From: Auraticoccus monumenti | GTDB taxonomy: Bacteria > Actinomycetota > Actinomycetes > Propionibacteriales > Propionibacteriaceae | NCBI RefSeq assembly: GCF_900101785.1 | Contig: NZ_LT629688.1 | Coordinates: 124,001 to 188,000 of the forward strand | Length of the DNA stretch: 64,000 bases | Direction of reading: 5' to 3' | Shown here: positions 1 through 7,845 of the stretch, one piece after another | How the letters are laid out: every line of letters begins with the position of its first letter | Position numbering within the stretch: the stretch's first letter is position 1 | Notes under the pieces: generated by a model | Told to the model about the DNA's origin: nothing | What the model saw: only the letters and a program-made list of their open reading frames with translations | The model's database searches: none | Position numbers and translations under genes: made by a program

Positions 1-44
1 CAACCTGCACTGACGTCCCCGTCTCCGACGCCCCACCTCCGACG

Positions 45-527
45 ATGACCCGCGCCGCCTCGCCGCGTCGCGGGTCGTTCGTCCTCCTGGTCGCGTCGGG
101 CAGCACGGTCGGGTCGCTGGCCCGTGCCGGTGCCTCCCAGCTGGTCCCCGACCCGTGGACCGCCCTCTGGCTGGTGGACGTCGGCGGGGCGCTGCTGCTC
201 GGCTTCCTCACCGGCGCGCTCGCGGGACGCCCCTCCGGACGCTGGCTGACGCCGCTGCTGGGTCCGGGGGTGCTGGGCGGCTTCACCACCCTCTCCGCGG
301 TCACGGTGCTGGTGGCCGGGAGCGGGTCGGGCTGGCCGCTGGCCTTCGCCTCCCTGGTGGCCCTGACGCTGACCGGCGTCATGGCCGGGTGGGCTGGGCT
401 GCGCTGGGGTCGCGGGCTCGGGGCGTCGGGCGCTCGGCAGCCCGGGCTCCCCGCCGCCCCCGAAGCCGCCCCCGAAGACCCCGCACCCGAGGACCACGCG
501 CCCGACGGCCCGGAGCGGTCGGCGTGA
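45..527 (+). CDS. crcB: Fluoride ion exporter CrcB/Fluc, subunit 1
   Basis: Predicted membrane fluoride channel subunit of 160 residues with four hydrophobic segments. The GGALLLGFLTG segment (about residues 47-57) and GGFTTLSAVTVL (about 78-89) correspond to the two conserved Fluc stretches, the second being the GxxGGxTTFST-type motif that lines the pore. The last 35 residues are a Pro/Ala/Glu-rich tail with no counterpart in the core fold. Its stop overlaps the GTG start of the next crcB gene by four bases, so the two are co-translated. Fluc proteins act as dual-topology dimers, and actinobacteria often carry such tandem pairs as heterodimers. The fold assignment is firm; the heterodimer is inference. 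Confidence 0.9.
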   Translation: MTRAASPRRGSFVLLVASGSTVGSLARAGASQLVPDPWTALWLVDVGGALLLGFLTGALAGRPSGRWLTPLLGPGVLGGFTTLSAVTVLVAGSGSGWPLAFASLVALTLTGVMAGWAGLRWGRGLGASGARQPGLPAAPEAAPEDPAPEDHAPDGPERSA

Positions 528-895
528 CCGCGACCACCTGGCTCGCCGTCGCCCTGGGCGGGTTCCTCGGCGGCGCCCTGCGCGGCTGGCTCGCCACCGT
601 CCTGCCCCCCGCCGGGGACGGACTGCCCCGGGCGGTCCTGCTCTGCAACGTGGCCGGCTCCTTCGCCCTCGGGCTGGCCACCGCCCTGCTGCTCCCGGGG
701 TCGCCGGCCGCGGCCCTGGTGGGTACCGGGTTCTGCGGCGCCCTGACCACCTGGTCCACCTTCAGCCTGGACGTGGTCAGCCTGCTCGAGCAGCGCCGGC
801 GCCGCACCGCGCTGGGCTACGTCCTCACCACCGCGGGGGCCGGGCTGCTGGCCGCCGCGGTCGGGCTCACGCTCGGGTCGGCGCTCGGCGGCTGA
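524..895 (+). CDS. crcB: Fluoride ion exporter CrcB/Fluc, subunit 2
   Basis: A 123-residue Fluc subunit. It shows the full family signature: GGFLGGALRGWL near the N terminus, CNVAGSFALGL around residues 42-52 and GFCGALTTWSTFS around 70-82, the last being the phenylalanine-box/TTxST pore motif. The start is taken as GTG at 524 because it overlaps the upstream stop as GTGA and gives a normal family length. A longer reading frame upstream in the same frame is a shadow of subunit 1. With the preceding gene it should form the fluoride-specific channel that relieves fluoride toxicity. No fluoride riboswitch can be judged because only 44 bases precede the pair. Confidence 0.92.
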   Translation: MTATTWLAVALGGFLGGALRGWLATVLPPAGDGLPRAVLLCNVAGSFALGLATALLLPGSPAAALVGTGFCGALTTWSTFSLDVVSLLEQRRRRTALGYVLTTAGAGLLAAAVGLTLGSALGG

Positions 896-977
896 GTCCC
901 ACCGGCCCGGGCCTGGTCGGTGGCGGCGACGGCCCCGCCGCAGGAGAGGAGGGGGCGGGACGCGAGAGGATGACCCG

Positions 978-2021
978 GTGACGACGTACCTGATGATGAT
1001 CGCCCCGTCCGGCAACCGGGTCTACGCGGCCGGCTCGGCCCCACTGGCCGCCGCCGAGCTCGAGGTCTGCGCCGGGCACGTGCTCGCCGACGTCCGCCCG
1101 CTGCGGCTGGCCGGTGCGGACTACCTCGCCTTCGAGACCGACCAGTCCCTCGACGAGGACGGGCTCGCCCTGCTGGCCGGGCAGTCGCTGCGGCTGGCGG
1201 TCTTCGAGCGCACCGGTGACGCCGAGGCACCCCTGCTCCGGCCCGTCGAGGTCCCCGAGGTCGACCTGCTCGACGACGACCTGGTCAGCATCCCCAAGTA
1301 CCCCGGCAAGACCAACGAGCTGTTCACCCGGATGCTGCTCAACGTCACCCTCGCCCAGGTGCGCCGCTCCCCCGGCGAGGACGGCCGCTTCACCGTGCTG
1401 GACCCCCTCTGCGGCCGGGGCACCACGCTGACCACCGCCTGGCTGGCCGGGCACCACGGGGCCGGCGTCGAGGGCGACGAGAAGGCCGTGGAGCAGGGGG
1501 CCGCGTTCCTGCGGACCTGGCTGCGGCGCAAGCGGCTCAAGCACACCGCCGAGGTCCGGCCGGTGCGCCGGGACGGCAAGGTGCTGGGCCGCCGGCTGGA
1601 GGTCGAGGTGCGTCCGGAGGGCACCGCCCCGTTGCAGCTCACCGTGCTCACCGGGGACACCCGCCGCTCGGCCGAGCTCTACGGGAAGCGCCGCTTCGAC
1701 GCCGTGGTGACCGACGCCCCCTACGGCGTGGTCCACGGCAGCCAGACCGACGTCCGCGGGGTCAGCGGCCGGCGGGACCGCTCACCGGCCGGGCTGCTGC
1801 GCGAGGCCATCCCGGTCTGGGCGTCCCAGCTCCGCCAGGGCGGGGCGCTCGGGCTGTCCTGGAACACCTTCGGGCTGGCGCGGGAGGACCTGCTGGGGCT
1901 GCTCGCCGACGCCGGGCTGGAGCCCCTGGACGGCGGGCCGTGGCACCGGTTCTCCCACCGGGTCGACTCCTCGATCCAGCGCGACCTGGTGGTGGCGACC
2001 AAGCCGGCCGCCACCACCTGA
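978..2021 (+). CDS. TRM11-like/UPF0020 SAM-dependent RNA or DNA methyltransferase
   Basis: A 347-residue protein. Its central part has the SAM-binding motif DPLCGRGTTLTTAW and, about 100 residues later, the catalytic motif VTDAPYG. This is a variant of the (D/N)PPY motif of enzymes methylating exocyclic amino groups (N2-guanine in tRNA or N6-adenine). The N-terminal 90 residues are a separate domain that could bind substrate. GTG at 978 is chosen because GAGAGGA lies seven bases upstream. It sits alone between the fluoride pair and a convergent esterase. The family is TRM11/RlmKL-like; which nucleic acid it modifies cannot be read from the sequence. Confidence 0.8.
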   Translation: MTTYLMMIAPSGNRVYAAGSAPLAAAELEVCAGHVLADVRPLRLAGADYLAFETDQSLDEDGLALLAGQSLRLAVFERTGDAEAPLLRPVEVPEVDLLDDDLVSIPKYPGKTNELFTRMLLNVTLAQVRRSPGEDGRFTVLDPLCGRGTTLTTAWLAGHHGAGVEGDEKAVEQGAAFLRTWLRRKRLKHTAEVRPVRRDGKVLGRRLEVEVRPEGTAPLQLTVLTGDTRRSAELYGKRRFDAVVTDAPYGVVHGSQTDVRGVSGRRDRSPAGLLREAIPVWASQLRQGGALGLSWNTFGLAREDLLGLLADAGLEPLDGGPWHRFSHRVDSSIQRDLVVATKPAATT

Positions 2022-2024
2022 GGG

Positions 2025-3005
2025 TCAGGCCAGCCGCTCGGCCAGCCAGCTGAGCTGCCGGCGCTGGTGGTAGCCCTCGCCGCCCTCGTGGTTGTTGAAC
2101 GGGTACACCTTGATCTGCTTGTCCTCGGCCCCCCACCCGGCGTAGGCGCCGAAGACGGTGGAGGGCGGGCAGGTGGTGTCCAGCAGACCGACCGAGAACA
2201 GCGTCGGGCACTCCGCCCGCCGGGCCAGGTGGACGCCGTCGAAGTGGTCGAGGGTGGCCAGCGCCTCCTCCTCCCGACCGCGGAAGGTGTGCAGGTAACG
2301 CTCGATCTCCAGGTACGGCCCGGAGGTCGCGACGTCCAGGGCCCGGCGGAAGTCGCACAGGAACGGGACGTCCGGCATCGCCGCGCGGAGCCTCAGGCCC
2401 ACCTTGGGGGCCAGACCTGCCGCGGCGATGGTGATCGCCCCACCCTGGCTGCCGCCCACCACGGCGACGCGCTCGGCGTCGGTGGCCTCCAGCGAGGCCG
2501 CCACCTGGAGCGCGCGCACGGCGTCGGTGTAGACCCGGCGGTAGAAGTAGGTGTCCGGGCTCTGGATGCCCTGGGTCATCGAACCGGGGTGGTGCGGGGC
2601 CGACGGCTCGGGGTCCGGGGTCGGCTCGTGGCCGCCGTTGCTCCAGCCCTGCCCGCGGGTGTCCACGGTCAGGTGGGCGTACCCGGCCAGCGGCCAGGGC
2701 GCCATCTGGTGGGCCAGGCCGCGGCCACCGGAGTAGCCGTGGAACTGCACCACGACCGGGAGCGGTCCCGAGCGGCCGGCCGGCAGGTGCAGCCACGCCC
2801 TGATCGGCGCGCCGCCGTAGCCGGAGAAGGTGACGTCGAAGGTGTCCACCAGGGTCAGGCCGGTCTCCACCGGCTCCAGGCGGACGTCCAGGGGATGGGC
2901 GTTCTCGGCCAGCGTCCGCTCCCAGAACGCGTCCAGGTCCTGGGGCTCGGGGGTGCTGCACCGGTACTCGAGGAGGTCCTGCAGGGGCAGGTCGCTGCGT
3001 GGCAT
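2025..3005 (-). CDS. Acetyl xylan esterase / cephalosporin-C deacetylase family hydrolase
   Basis: A 326-residue alpha/beta hydrolase of the AXE1 family, which removes acetyl groups from xylo-oligosaccharides and related small esters. The catalytic triad is visible: Ser186 in GGSQGG, Asp276 in LLDTTCPP and His306 in NNHEGG. FHGYSGGRG supplies the oxyanion loop and DTRGQGWSNGG is the family's conserved stretch. No signal peptide is seen, so it should be cytoplasmic and act on imported acetylated oligosaccharides. The ATG start is supported by TAGTGT (minus strand, 3018-3013) seven bases upstream, a leaderless arrangement. It is divergent from the SixA gene. Confidence 0.9.
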   Translation of the reverse strand: MPRSDLPLQDLLEYRCSTPEPQDLDAFWERTLAENAHPLDVRLEPVETGLTLVDTFDVTFSGYGGAPIRAWLHLPAGRSGPLPVVVQFHGYSGGRGLAHQMAPWPLAGYAHLTVDTRGQGWSNGGHEPTPDPEPSAPHHPGSMTQGIQSPDTYFYRRVYTDAVRALQVAASLEATDAERVAVVGGSQGGAITIAAAGLAPKVGLRLRAAMPDVPFLCDFRRALDVATSGPYLEIERYLHTFRGREEEALATLDHFDGVHLARRAECPTLFSVGLLDTTCPPSTVFGAYAGWGAEDKQIKVYPFNNHEGGEGYHQRRQLSWLAERLA

Positions 3006-3061
3006 GGCCGACACACTAGGGCTCCGGGCGAGGCCGTCCGGAGCGGGCCTACGGTGTGGCC

Positions 3062-3538
3062 ATGGACCGTCGGCTCCACCTCCTCCGCCACGCCACCACC
3101 GAGGACGCCCGCCCGGGCCACCCCGACCGCGACCGGCGCCTGACCCCGCTGGGCCACCGCCAGGCGGCCGAGCTCGGCCGGTGGCTGGAGACCTCGGGCA
3201 CCCTCGTCGACCTGGTGTGGTGCTCCCCCGCCGAGCGCACCCGCCAGACCGCGGCAGGCCTCCGGCTGACGGCCCCCACCACCGTCGAGCCCTCGCTCTA
3301 CCGGGCCGACCCCGAGGACGTGCGGGAGCTGGTCGCCGGCTGCGACCCGGAGGTGGCCTCGCTGCTCGTGGTCGGCCACAACCCTCCCGTCGCCGAGCTC
3401 GCGCACGCACTGGCCGTCGGGACGCCGGAGGATCAGACGATCGCGCGGCGCTTCCCGCCGGGCACCCTGGCCAGCTTCGCCGTCGCCGGGTGGGACGACC
3501 TGGGCACCGCCCGGCTCACCGGCCTGCGGCTGCCCTAG
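3062..3538 (+). CDS. SixA-type histidine phosphatase
   Basis: A 158-residue histidine phosphatase. LLRHATTE near the N terminus carries the phospho-accepting histidine of the RHG motif, and VVGHNP around residue 104 carries the second histidine. Arg residues in SPAERTRQTA complete the phosphate pocket. Its size and HNPPV motif match SixA, which dephosphorylates Hpt histidines or other phospho-histidine substrates. ATG 3062 is preferred over GTG 3056 because TACGGT at 3050-3055 lies six bases before it, giving a leaderless mRNA. Several Hpt and histidine kinase genes occur within 15 kb, but any link to them is speculative. Confidence 0.85.
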   Translation: MDRRLHLLRHATTEDARPGHPDRDRRLTPLGHRQAAELGRWLETSGTLVDLVWCSPAERTRQTAAGLRLTAPTTVEPSLYRADPEDVRELVAGCDPEVASLLVVGHNPPVAELAHALAVGTPEDQTIARRFPPGTLASFAVAGWDDLGTARLTGLRLP

Positions 3539-3540
3539 GG

Positions 3541-4203
3541 TCAGCGGCCGAGCTCGGGCCGGCGCGACGGGTCGATGCCCTGCTTCTCCAGCTTGCGGCG
3601 GTCGAACCAGTTGGCACCGCGGACGGTCACCGAACCCATCCCCACCGACCCGTGCAGGACCAGCAGCGTCCCCCCGGCTGACGGCGTGGCGGCGACCCTG
3701 CTCCTGGCCGAGCCCCAGCCGGCGGCCAGCCGGTCGATGTCGGCGGCCCAGCTCTCCGGGACGACGATGGTGGTGGTCCCCATCGACCCGATCATCCGGA
3801 TGTCGACCACCTCCGGCGCGACGGCCTGCAGGCAGTCCAGCCGGACCGAGCCCATCCCGGCGTTGATCTCGATGAAGGGCGGGACGCTCCAGCGCCCGGT
3901 CCGCGCCGCGGACGACCAGCCGGCGTCCAGCACCAGCCGGTCCTGGGGCACCGCACCCGGTGACTCGACCAGCCGCGCCTCGACCCCGGGCCGCGGCCGG
4001 TTGAGCGCCGTCGACGGCGGCTCGATCGGCAGGTCGGCCACCAGGGCGTCCAGGTCGGAGAAGTAGCGGGCCACCAGCGCGGCGTCGAGGCGCTCGTGCA
4101 GCTCCTCGACGGTGATCCGGCCCTCGGCCATGGCGTCCTGCAGCACCGAGGCCACGAGGTCGCGCTCACGGTCACCGATCCGTAGCTGGGGCTGCTCCGA
4201 CAT
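3541..4203 (-). CDS. DUF1707 SHOCT-like protein with LiaF-like C-terminal domain
   Basis: A 220-residue protein. Residues 5-60 match the actinobacterial DUF1707 domain (RIGDRERD, then GRITVEELHERLDAALVAR), a short helical module. The rest (about 95-200) is rich in beta strands with IEINAGMGSVRLDC and VHGSVGMGSVTVRG, resembling the cell-wall-active-antibiotic response domain of LiaF/YvqF proteins. No membrane segments are visible. TAGGAT on the minus strand (4216-4211) lies seven bases before the ATG, so the message is probably leaderless. Function is unknown; a role in envelope stress is suggested only by the LiaF-like half. Confidence 0.8.
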   Translation of the reverse strand: MSEQPQLRIGDRERDLVASVLQDAMAEGRITVEELHERLDAALVARYFSDLDALVADLPIEPPSTALNRPRPGVEARLVESPGAVPQDRLVLDAGWSSAARTGRWSVPPFIEINAGMGSVRLDCLQAVAPEVVDIRMIGSMGTTTIVVPESWAADIDRLAAGWGSARSRVAATPSAGGTLLVLHGSVGMGSVTVRGANWFDRRKLEKQGIDPSRRPELGR

Positions 4204-4341
4204 GGCCGTGATCCTAGTGCCCGGGCGGTCCCCGGGGGAGGTGAAGGTCTTCTCATGGTGGGCTCATGGACGCTTCACGGGACCCCTCGACGCTGGGAGC
4301 AGCCCCGGCGCCGGGCCGGGCACCAGCAGACGGAGACCACC

Positions 4342-4851
4342 ATGCGCACCAGGACCACCTCCCTCATCGCCGCCGCGGCGCTCGCCGCCTCGACCCTCCT
4401 GATGGCTCCGGCCACCACCGCCCAGGCCGACGAGCGCAGCTGCCGCAGCTCGCTGGGCGCCATCACCGTGGACAACCTGCGGGTGCCCAGCGGGGCCACC
4501 TGCACGCTCAACGGGACCCGCGTCAAGGGCACCGTCGTCGTGGCCGGGGGCGCCACCCTGCGGGCCACTGCCGTCAACGTGGTCGGCAACGTCCAGGCGG
4601 AGGGGCACCGCCACGTGCAGCTGGACCGCTCCACGGTCGGGGGCAGCGTGCAGCTCAAGCAGGGCGGCACCGCCACCCTGCGCAGCAACCGCGTCACGGG
4701 CGACATCCAGCTCTTCACCAACCGCGGCACCGAGACGGTGAGCAGCAACCGCGTGAACGGGAACCTGCAGTGCAAGGAGAACTCCCCGGCCCCCACCGGC
4801 GGGAGCAACGTCGTGCAGGGCAACAAGGAGGACCAGTGCAAGCGCCTCTGA
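4342..4851 (+). CDS. Secreted repeat protein, possible beta-solenoid
   Basis: A 169-residue protein with a clear Sec signal peptide (RTRTT, hydrophobic LIAAAALAASTLLMA, cleavage likely after AQA near residue 30). The mature part is built from short repeats of the form G-x-[VI]-x-[VLA], for example VKGTVVVAGG, VVGNVQAEGH, VGGSVQLKQG, VTGDIQLFTN and VNGNLQCKEN. This periodicity of about 20 residues is typical of right-handed beta-solenoids. Four cysteines (C near 34 and 53, then two near the C terminus) could form disulfides. ATG 4342 is used because it places the signal peptide correctly. No known family recognised; probable extracellular or surface protein. Confidence 0.7.
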   Translation: MRTRTTSLIAAAALAASTLLMAPATTAQADERSCRSSLGAITVDNLRVPSGATCTLNGTRVKGTVVVAGGATLRATAVNVVGNVQAEGHRHVQLDRSTVGGSVQLKQGGTATLRSNRVTGDIQLFTNRGTETVSSNRVNGNLQCKENSPAPTGGSNVVQGNKEDQCKRL

Positions 4852-4868
4852 CGCTGGGACCGGGCGCC

Positions 4869-4874
4869 TAGCAT
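4869..4874 (+). promoter_or_regulatory. -10 box of a leaderless promoter (rhomboid gene)
   Basis: TAGCAT ends six bases before the ATG at 4881 and no Shine-Dalgarno sequence is present between them. This is the geometry in which transcription starts on the first base of the start codon. It is one of at least fourteen such cases in this window. Confidence 0.6.
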
Positions 4875-4880
4875 CGACCC

Positions 4881-5471
4881 ATGTCGTCCACCCTCGTGAC
4901 GGGCCACCGGCTGCGCGACGCAGCCGGTGGTGCGCTGCCCCCGGTCGTCCTCACCGCCCTGATGTGGCTCAGCGAGCTCGTCGACACGGTGCTCGGAGGG
5001 GCGCTGGACCGTTATGGCATCCAGCCCCGGGAGGTGGACGGGCTGGTCGGCATCCTGGCCGCGCCGCTGCTGCACGGCGGGCTCGGCCACCTGGTGGCCA
5101 ACACGGGTGCCTTCGTCGTGCTCGGCGTGCTGACCGCGCTGATCACCGGGCGCTTCTGGGCCGCGACGCTGGGGATCGCCGTGGTCGGCGGGCTCGCGGT
5201 GTGGCTGCTGGGCGCCGAGGGGACCGTGCACATCGGTGCCAGCGGCCTGGTCTACGGCTACGCCGCGTTCCTCTTCGCCTGGGGGCTCTTCGTCCGCCGG
5301 GCGCTGGCCATCGCGGCCGCCCTGTTCGTGGCCCTGGCCTACGGCGGCATCGTGTGGGGGGTGCTCCCCACCGCCTCGGGCGTCAGCTGGGAGGGCCACC
5401 TCTTCGGGGCGCTGGCCGGGGTGCTGATGGCCTGGCTGCTGTCCCGCCGCCCCCGTCACGCCCTCCGCTGA
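4881..5471 (+). CDS. Rhomboid family intramembrane serine protease
   Basis: A 196-residue polytopic membrane protein with about six hydrophobic segments. The catalytic serine is Ser121 in GASGLVYG and the partner histidine is His173 in WEGHLFGALAG, so the protease should be active. LLHGGLGHLVANTGAF around residues 59-74 is the conserved H-x-x-x-x-H-x-x-x-N segment that shapes the oxyanion site. Rhomboids cut single-span membrane proteins within or near the bilayer; the substrate here is unknown. The gene stands alone, has a leaderless promoter, and ends in a strong hairpin shared with the convergent phoX gene. Confidence 0.92.
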   Translation: MSSTLVTGHRLRDAAGGALPPVVLTALMWLSELVDTVLGGALDRYGIQPREVDGLVGILAAPLLHGGLGHLVANTGAFVVLGVLTALITGRFWAATLGIAVVGGLAVWLLGAEGTVHIGASGLVYGYAAFLFAWGLFVRRALAIAAALFVALAYGGIVWGVLPTASGVSWEGHLFGALAGVLMAWLLSRRPRHALR

Positions 5472-5485
5472 CCCACGCCCTCACC

Positions 5486-5530
5486 GACGACCGCAGGCCA
5501 GCCGCTGGGTGCGGCTGGCCTGCGGTCGTC
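5486..5530. terminator. Bidirectional terminator between convergent genes
   Basis: A perfect 20-bp inverted repeat (arms 5486-5505 and 5511-5530) with a five-base loop TGGGT lies between the stops of the rhomboid and phoX genes. There is no long T run, as is usual in high-GC actinobacteria. It can serve both strands. Confidence 0.85.
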
Positions 5531-5544
5531 TGGTGTCTGAGCGG

Positions 5545-7572
5545 TCAGCGCTTGCGGGTCACCTGGACGACGGAGGGACGCGGGCCGCGCCACTCGCCCT
5601 TGCCCGGGCGGGCACCGGCGGCCACGTAGTCGGGGAAGAACGACTGCTGGTCGTCCCAGGTGCCGTCCTCACCCGGGTGCTGGACGGCCACGAAGACCGA
5701 GCCGTCCTTGTCGTGGATGACCGGGCCGCTGGTCTCGGCCTGGTTGGGCACGGCCAGGAACTGGGTCAGGTGACCGCGCTCGGCGCCCTCCAGCGGGACG
5801 CGGTGCAGGGCGTCGGCCAGGCCGATGGTGCCCGGCTGGCCGTCGGTGGAGATCCACAGGTTGCCCTCGGAGTCGAAGGCCAGGTTGTCCGGGCTGGAGA
5901 TCGGCGCGACCGGCCCGTCCCAGCCGCCGAAGTACGTGCCGGCGTCCTCGGGCATGCCGCAGACGATCAGCAGGTTCCAGTCGAAGACCGTCGAGTCGGC
6001 GCGGTTGCGACGCTCGGTGATCTCGATGACGTGGCCGTTCTTGTTGGCGTTGCGCGGGTTGGCCGGGTCGGCGGCGGGCTTGCCGGCCTTGCCCCGGTCG
6101 GTGTTGTTGGTGCACGCCACGTAGACCTTCCCCGTGCGCGGGTTGGGCTCGACGTCCTCGGGGCGGTCCATCGGGGTGGGACGGACGGTGTCGGCGGCGA
6201 GCCGGGTGTAGACCAGCACCTCCTCGACGCTCATGCCGTCCACCCGCGACTGGCCGTTGAGCACCAGCGGCAGCCAGACGCCCTTGCCCAGGTTGTCGTT
6301 GTCGGGGTTCTGGCGACCGCTGAAGCGGGCCACGTAGAGGTCGCCGTCGGTGAGCAGCAGCATGTTGTTGCGCTTGGCGCGGGCCGAGCTGCCGGTCATG
6401 AACTTGCGGCTGGAGACGAACTTGTACAGGTAGTCGAAGCGCTCGTCGTCACCCATGTAGGCCACCACGGTGCCGGACTCGTCGACGCGCACGTTGGCGC
6501 CCTCGTGCTTGAAGCGGCCCATCGCGGTGTGCTTGCGGGGGGTCGAGGTGGGGTCGCTGGGGTCGATCTCGATGATGTAGCCGAAGCGGTTGGGCTCGTT
6601 GCGGTAGGCCTCGCTGGTGGCGTCGAAGCGGGGCTCGATGGCCTCCCAGCCGTAGTTGGAGGGACGGTCGTTCAGCCCGTAGCGGGCGTTGCCGCGGGCG
6701 GTGGGGTCGGCCTTGAAGTAGCCGTTGAAGTTCTCCTCACCCGACAGGATGGTGCCCCACGGGGTGGTGCCACCGGCGCAGTTGCCGATGGTGCCCAGCA
6801 CGGTGGTGCCCTCGGGGTCGGCCGCGGTCTGCACGTACTCGGAGCCGGCGGCCGCACCGGTCAGCTCGAAGGGGGTGTAGGCGGTGATGCGACGGTTCCG
6901 GGGCGCGCCCTTGATGTAGCTCCACTGCTCGCCCTTGCGCTTGCGCTCCAGCTCGACGACGGCGAAGCCGTGCGCGGCCATCAGGTGCTTGAGGACCTGC
7001 TCCTCCTGCGCGGCGTTCGCCGTGGGCGGGAACATGATGTTGCGGTTGGTGTACTCGTGGTTGCAGCACAGCAGGGCGCGGCGGCCGTTCTTCTCCACCA
7101 GGATGTCCAGGTAGTCGTTGTTGTACCCGAACTGCAGCTCCTGGGCCTCCGGGTCGGCCTTGCCGGGCACGAAGGCCGGGGAGTTGTGGAACAGCGGGTC
7201 ACCCCAGCGGATGATGGCCTGCCACTCGTAGCCGGCGGGCACCGTGAAGGCGTCCACCGCGGCGTCGACGGGGGCGATGGGGGTGAAGGGGAGCCTCCCC
7301 TTGACCGCACGCTCACCGGGGGCGCGGGCGCCCTCGGTGGCCACGGCGGGCAGGCCGCCGTCGAGGGTCATCGGGATGGCCGCGGCAGCGGCCAGGGCCG
7401 AGCCACCCAGCAGCACGGCCCGGCGGCTGAGCGCGCTCTCGGCGATGTCGCGGAAGGACGGCTCGGTGCTCTCGTTGGGCGCGTCGGAGGCGCAGGCGGA
7501 GTCGCACTTCAGGTGGCAGGTCACGGCGCTGCGGTTGCCGTGGGTCTTGCCGGACATGGGCAGAAGCTGCAC
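5545..7572 (-). CDS. phoX: PhoX family (DUF839) Tat-exported alkaline phosphatase
   Basis: A 675-residue PhoX-type protein, a secreted phosphatase that uses iron and calcium to release phosphate from organophosphates. The N terminus has the family's unusual leader: HGNRSAVTC then a Cys pattern (Cys19, Cys23, Cys27), followed by an internal twin-arginine signal SRRAVLLGG at 49-57 and a hydrophobic alanine-rich stretch. The body shows PhoX blocks such as WGTILSGEENFNGYF, GRFKHEGANV and YMGDDERFDYLYKF. The GTG start at 7572 is chosen because GAGGAG lies eight bases upstream; MSGKTHG at 7557 is the alternative. It is convergent with the rhomboid gene. A Pho box was not identified. Confidence 0.9.
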   Translation of the reverse strand: MQLLPMSGKTHGNRSAVTCHLKCDSACASDAPNESTEPSFRDIAESALSRRAVLLGGSALAAAAAIPMTLDGGLPAVATEGARAPGERAVKGRLPFTPIAPVDAAVDAFTVPAGYEWQAIIRWGDPLFHNSPAFVPGKADPEAQELQFGYNNDYLDILVEKNGRRALLCCNHEYTNRNIMFPPTANAAQEEQVLKHLMAAHGFAVVELERKRKGEQWSYIKGAPRNRRITAYTPFELTGAAAGSEYVQTAADPEGTTVLGTIGNCAGGTTPWGTILSGEENFNGYFKADPTARGNARYGLNDRPSNYGWEAIEPRFDATSEAYRNEPNRFGYIIEIDPSDPTSTPRKHTAMGRFKHEGANVRVDESGTVVAYMGDDERFDYLYKFVSSRKFMTGSSARAKRNNMLLLTDGDLYVARFSGRQNPDNDNLGKGVWLPLVLNGQSRVDGMSVEEVLVYTRLAADTVRPTPMDRPEDVEPNPRTGKVYVACTNNTDRGKAGKPAADPANPRNANKNGHVIEITERRNRADSTVFDWNLLIVCGMPEDAGTYFGGWDGPVAPISSPDNLAFDSEGNLWISTDGQPGTIGLADALHRVPLEGAERGHLTQFLAVPNQAETSGPVIHDKDGSVFVAVQHPGEDGTWDDQQSFFPDYVAAGARPGKGEWRGPRPSVVQVTRKR

Positions 7573-7779
7573 TGGGGATCTCCTCGGTTCGGCCCACCCC
7601 CCGAGGGCGAGCGCGCTGGTGCGACCAGCCAACGAGCACGGGATGAACAGCCGGTGACGCCCACCCGTCCCCCGGGGCAACCTCTGTGATCAGCGTCATT
7701 TCGTCACGTCGCCGCCGCGGAAATCGATCGGCCGGCGGTGCCCTGGCCGACGCCGGTGCCCCCGCCCCGCCCGACCCCG

Positions 7780-7804
7780 GTTTGGCACCGGGGCCCCCGG
7801 GTAG
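7780..7804 (+). promoter_or_regulatory. SigB/SigF-type stress promoter for the alcohol dehydrogenase
   Basis: GTTT at 7780-7783 is followed after exactly 15 bases by GGGTAG at 7799-7804, 42 bases before the ATG of the next gene. This matches the GTTT-N14-18-GGGTAW promoter used by SigB/SigF-type sigma factors. The same 15-base spacing occurs at 10947-10971. A small CCCCGG/CCGGGG hairpin (7775-7793) overlaps it. Confidence 0.5.
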
Positions 7805-7845
7805 CCAGGGAGCGAAGCCATCCCTAGGACGAGGAGCACGACGAC

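Noticed and set aside
7573-7779. A gene between phoX and the alcohol dehydrogenase
   Set aside because: Open frames lack start signals and motifs; the stretch fits two divergent promoter regions.
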